The position numbers and the translations under genes were made by a program. Below are positions 5,906 to 6,711 of a stretch of DNA of 6,711 bases, piece by piece. The stretch's first letter is position 1; each line of letters opens with the position of its first letter. Source of the stretch: Deltaproteobacteria bacterium ADurb.Bin026 (GTDB lineage Bacteria; Desulfobacterota; Syntrophorhabdia; Syntrophorhabdales; Syntrophorhabdaceae); contig MWEV01000300.1 of assembly GCA_002071245.1 (NCBI GenBank), positions 1-6,711 of the forward strand. Reading direction: 5' to 3'. The notes below the pieces were generated by a model, which saw only the letters and a list, made by a program, of their open reading frames with translations, had not been told where the DNA came from and searched no databases.

Positions 5906-6711
5906 ATGAAAAAAGCCATTCAAAAACTGTTAAAAGAATTAAGTACTAATCTGCCTGATATACCATTCGAGGTAAAATTCTGGGACGGCGAAACGAAAAA
6001 ATACGGGGATGCAGCACCTGCCTTTATCCTTACATTCAAAGAAAAGGAGGCGGCAAAAAATATTTTCGGCAAAGGCACGCTTGGTTTCGGTGAAGAATAT
6101 ACAGCCGGCAATATCGATGTGAAAGGCGATTTCCAGAAACTTGTTCGTCTTGGTATCGACCCTCGTTTTCAGGATATGAAACTATCACTGAAAACCAAGA
6201 TAGCCATTCTATTGCAACACATCAAGTTCCACAATACTATTAAAAAATCACCAGACAATATTGCACACCATTATGATCTGGGGAACGAATTTTATAAGCT
6301 GTATCTTGATGAAAGCATGACCTATTCCTGTGCCTATTTCAGAAGCAACGAGGATACCCTTGAACAGGCGCAACAACAAAAATATGAGCATATCTGCCGG
6401 AAGCTTCAGCTAAAAGAGGGAGAGACGATTATAGATGTCGGATGCGGCTGGGGCGGGATGCTTCTGTATGCAGCCTGTCACTTTGGGGTAAAGGGTGTGG
6501 GATGCACCCTATCCCGCAATCAGGCTGAATATGCAAAGGAAAGGGTAGCACAGGAGGGACTCCATAAAAACATTACGATTCTTTTTGAAGATTACCGAAA
6601 TATGAAAGGTCAATTCGATAAATTTGTCTCAATCGGTATGTTCGAGCACGTTGGTAAAGCATTTATCTCTTCGTTCATAGATAAGACGAAAAGCCTATTA
6701 AAACCGAAAGG
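5906..6711 (+). CDS. cfa: Cyclopropane-fatty-acyl-phospholipid synthase (3' end beyond window)
   Basis: Cfa transfers a methylene group from S-adenosylmethionine to the double bond of unsaturated acyl chains in membrane phospholipids, usually as an adaptation to acid, stationary phase or other stress. It works at the cytoplasmic face of the inner membrane. The first 268 codons are visible, against about 380-400 for the family. Residues 1-110 form the N-terminal lipid-interacting region, with LGFGEEYTAGNID (59-71). Next come HYDLGN (122-127) and MTYSCAYF (138-145), whose Cys142 matches the bicarbonate-binding Cys139 of E. coli Cfa. The SAM loop is DVGCGWGG (177-184), and GMFEHVG (244-250) contains the conserved Glu. 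The C-terminal His and Tyr of the active site lie beyond the window. An in-frame TAG at 5891 and the absence of any other start codon fix the ATG at 5906. The ribosome site is poor (AGG 11 bases upstream). A related SAM-dependent methyltransferase of fatty acids is possible but less likely. Confidence 0.95.
   Translation, partial: MKKAIQKLLKELSTNLPDIPFEVKFWDGETKKYGDAAPAFILTFKEKEAAKNIFGKGTLGFGEEYTAGNIDVKGDFQKLVRLGIDPRFQDMKLSLKTKIAILLQHIKFHNTIKKSPDNIAHHYDLGNEFYKLYLDESMTYSCAYFRSNEDTLEQAQQQKYEHICRKLQLKEGETIIDVGCGWGGMLLYAACHFGVKGVGCTLSRNQAEYAKERVAQEGLHKNITILFEDYRNMKGQFDKFVSIGMFEHVGKAFISSFIDKTKSLLKPK

Noticed and set aside
5920..6111. 63-codon minus-strand frame opposite the start of cfa
   Set aside because: It is a shadow of the cfa N-terminal domain with no supporting signal.

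Overview
This 6.7 kb window (roughly low-40s % GC by eye) carries six complete genes and one gene cut by the right edge, all on the + strand. It looks like an ordinary chromosomal housekeeping segment of a Gram-negative bacterium. A CMP-Kdo synthetase (KdsB) implies lipopolysaccharide. A Rex redox repressor, by contrast, is commonest in Gram-positives, Thermotogae and anaerobic lineages formerly grouped as Deltaproteobacteria. The combination therefore suggests an anaerobic Desulfobacterota- or Nitrospirota-like organism. That placement is an inference; no taxonomic marker is present.

Region 1 (about 18-5238) is a tight run: rex, a 69-aa two-helix membrane protein resembling DUF350, bioD, uvrA and kdsB. 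Junctions are 9 bp (rex to the small gene), a 1-bp TAATG overlap (small gene to bioD), 69 bp (bioD to uvrA) and a 4-bp ATGA overlap (uvrA to kdsB). There is no convincing terminator inside, so a single operon is plausible, possibly read through the 69-bp gap. The genes do not form one pathway: NADH/NAD+ sensing, biotin synthesis, nucleotide excision repair and Kdo activation. If Rex controls its own promoter, which lies outside the window, these functions could share redox control.

Region 2 (5239-5358) is an intergenic segment with the best promoter in the window: a perfect TTGACA, a 17-bp spacer and TATGCT. It is immediately preceded by a perfect 7-bp inverted repeat that overlaps the -35 box by two bases. 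It drives a 115-aa protein (5359-5706) that I do not recognise, which has a strong Shine-Dalgarno sequence.

Region 3 (5707-5905) is a 199-bp intergenic stretch with two overlapping, potentially mutually exclusive hairpins and a doubtful minus-strand reading frame. It leads into cfa, a cyclopropane-fatty-acyl-phospholipid synthase truncated by the window end after about 268 codons.

I found no mobile element, CRISPR array, tRNA or rRNA, and no clear novel system. The items most worth a second look are the unrecognised 115-aa protein with its dedicated promoter and inverted repeat, the structured leader before cfa, and the altered N-terminal ABC signature of UvrA.
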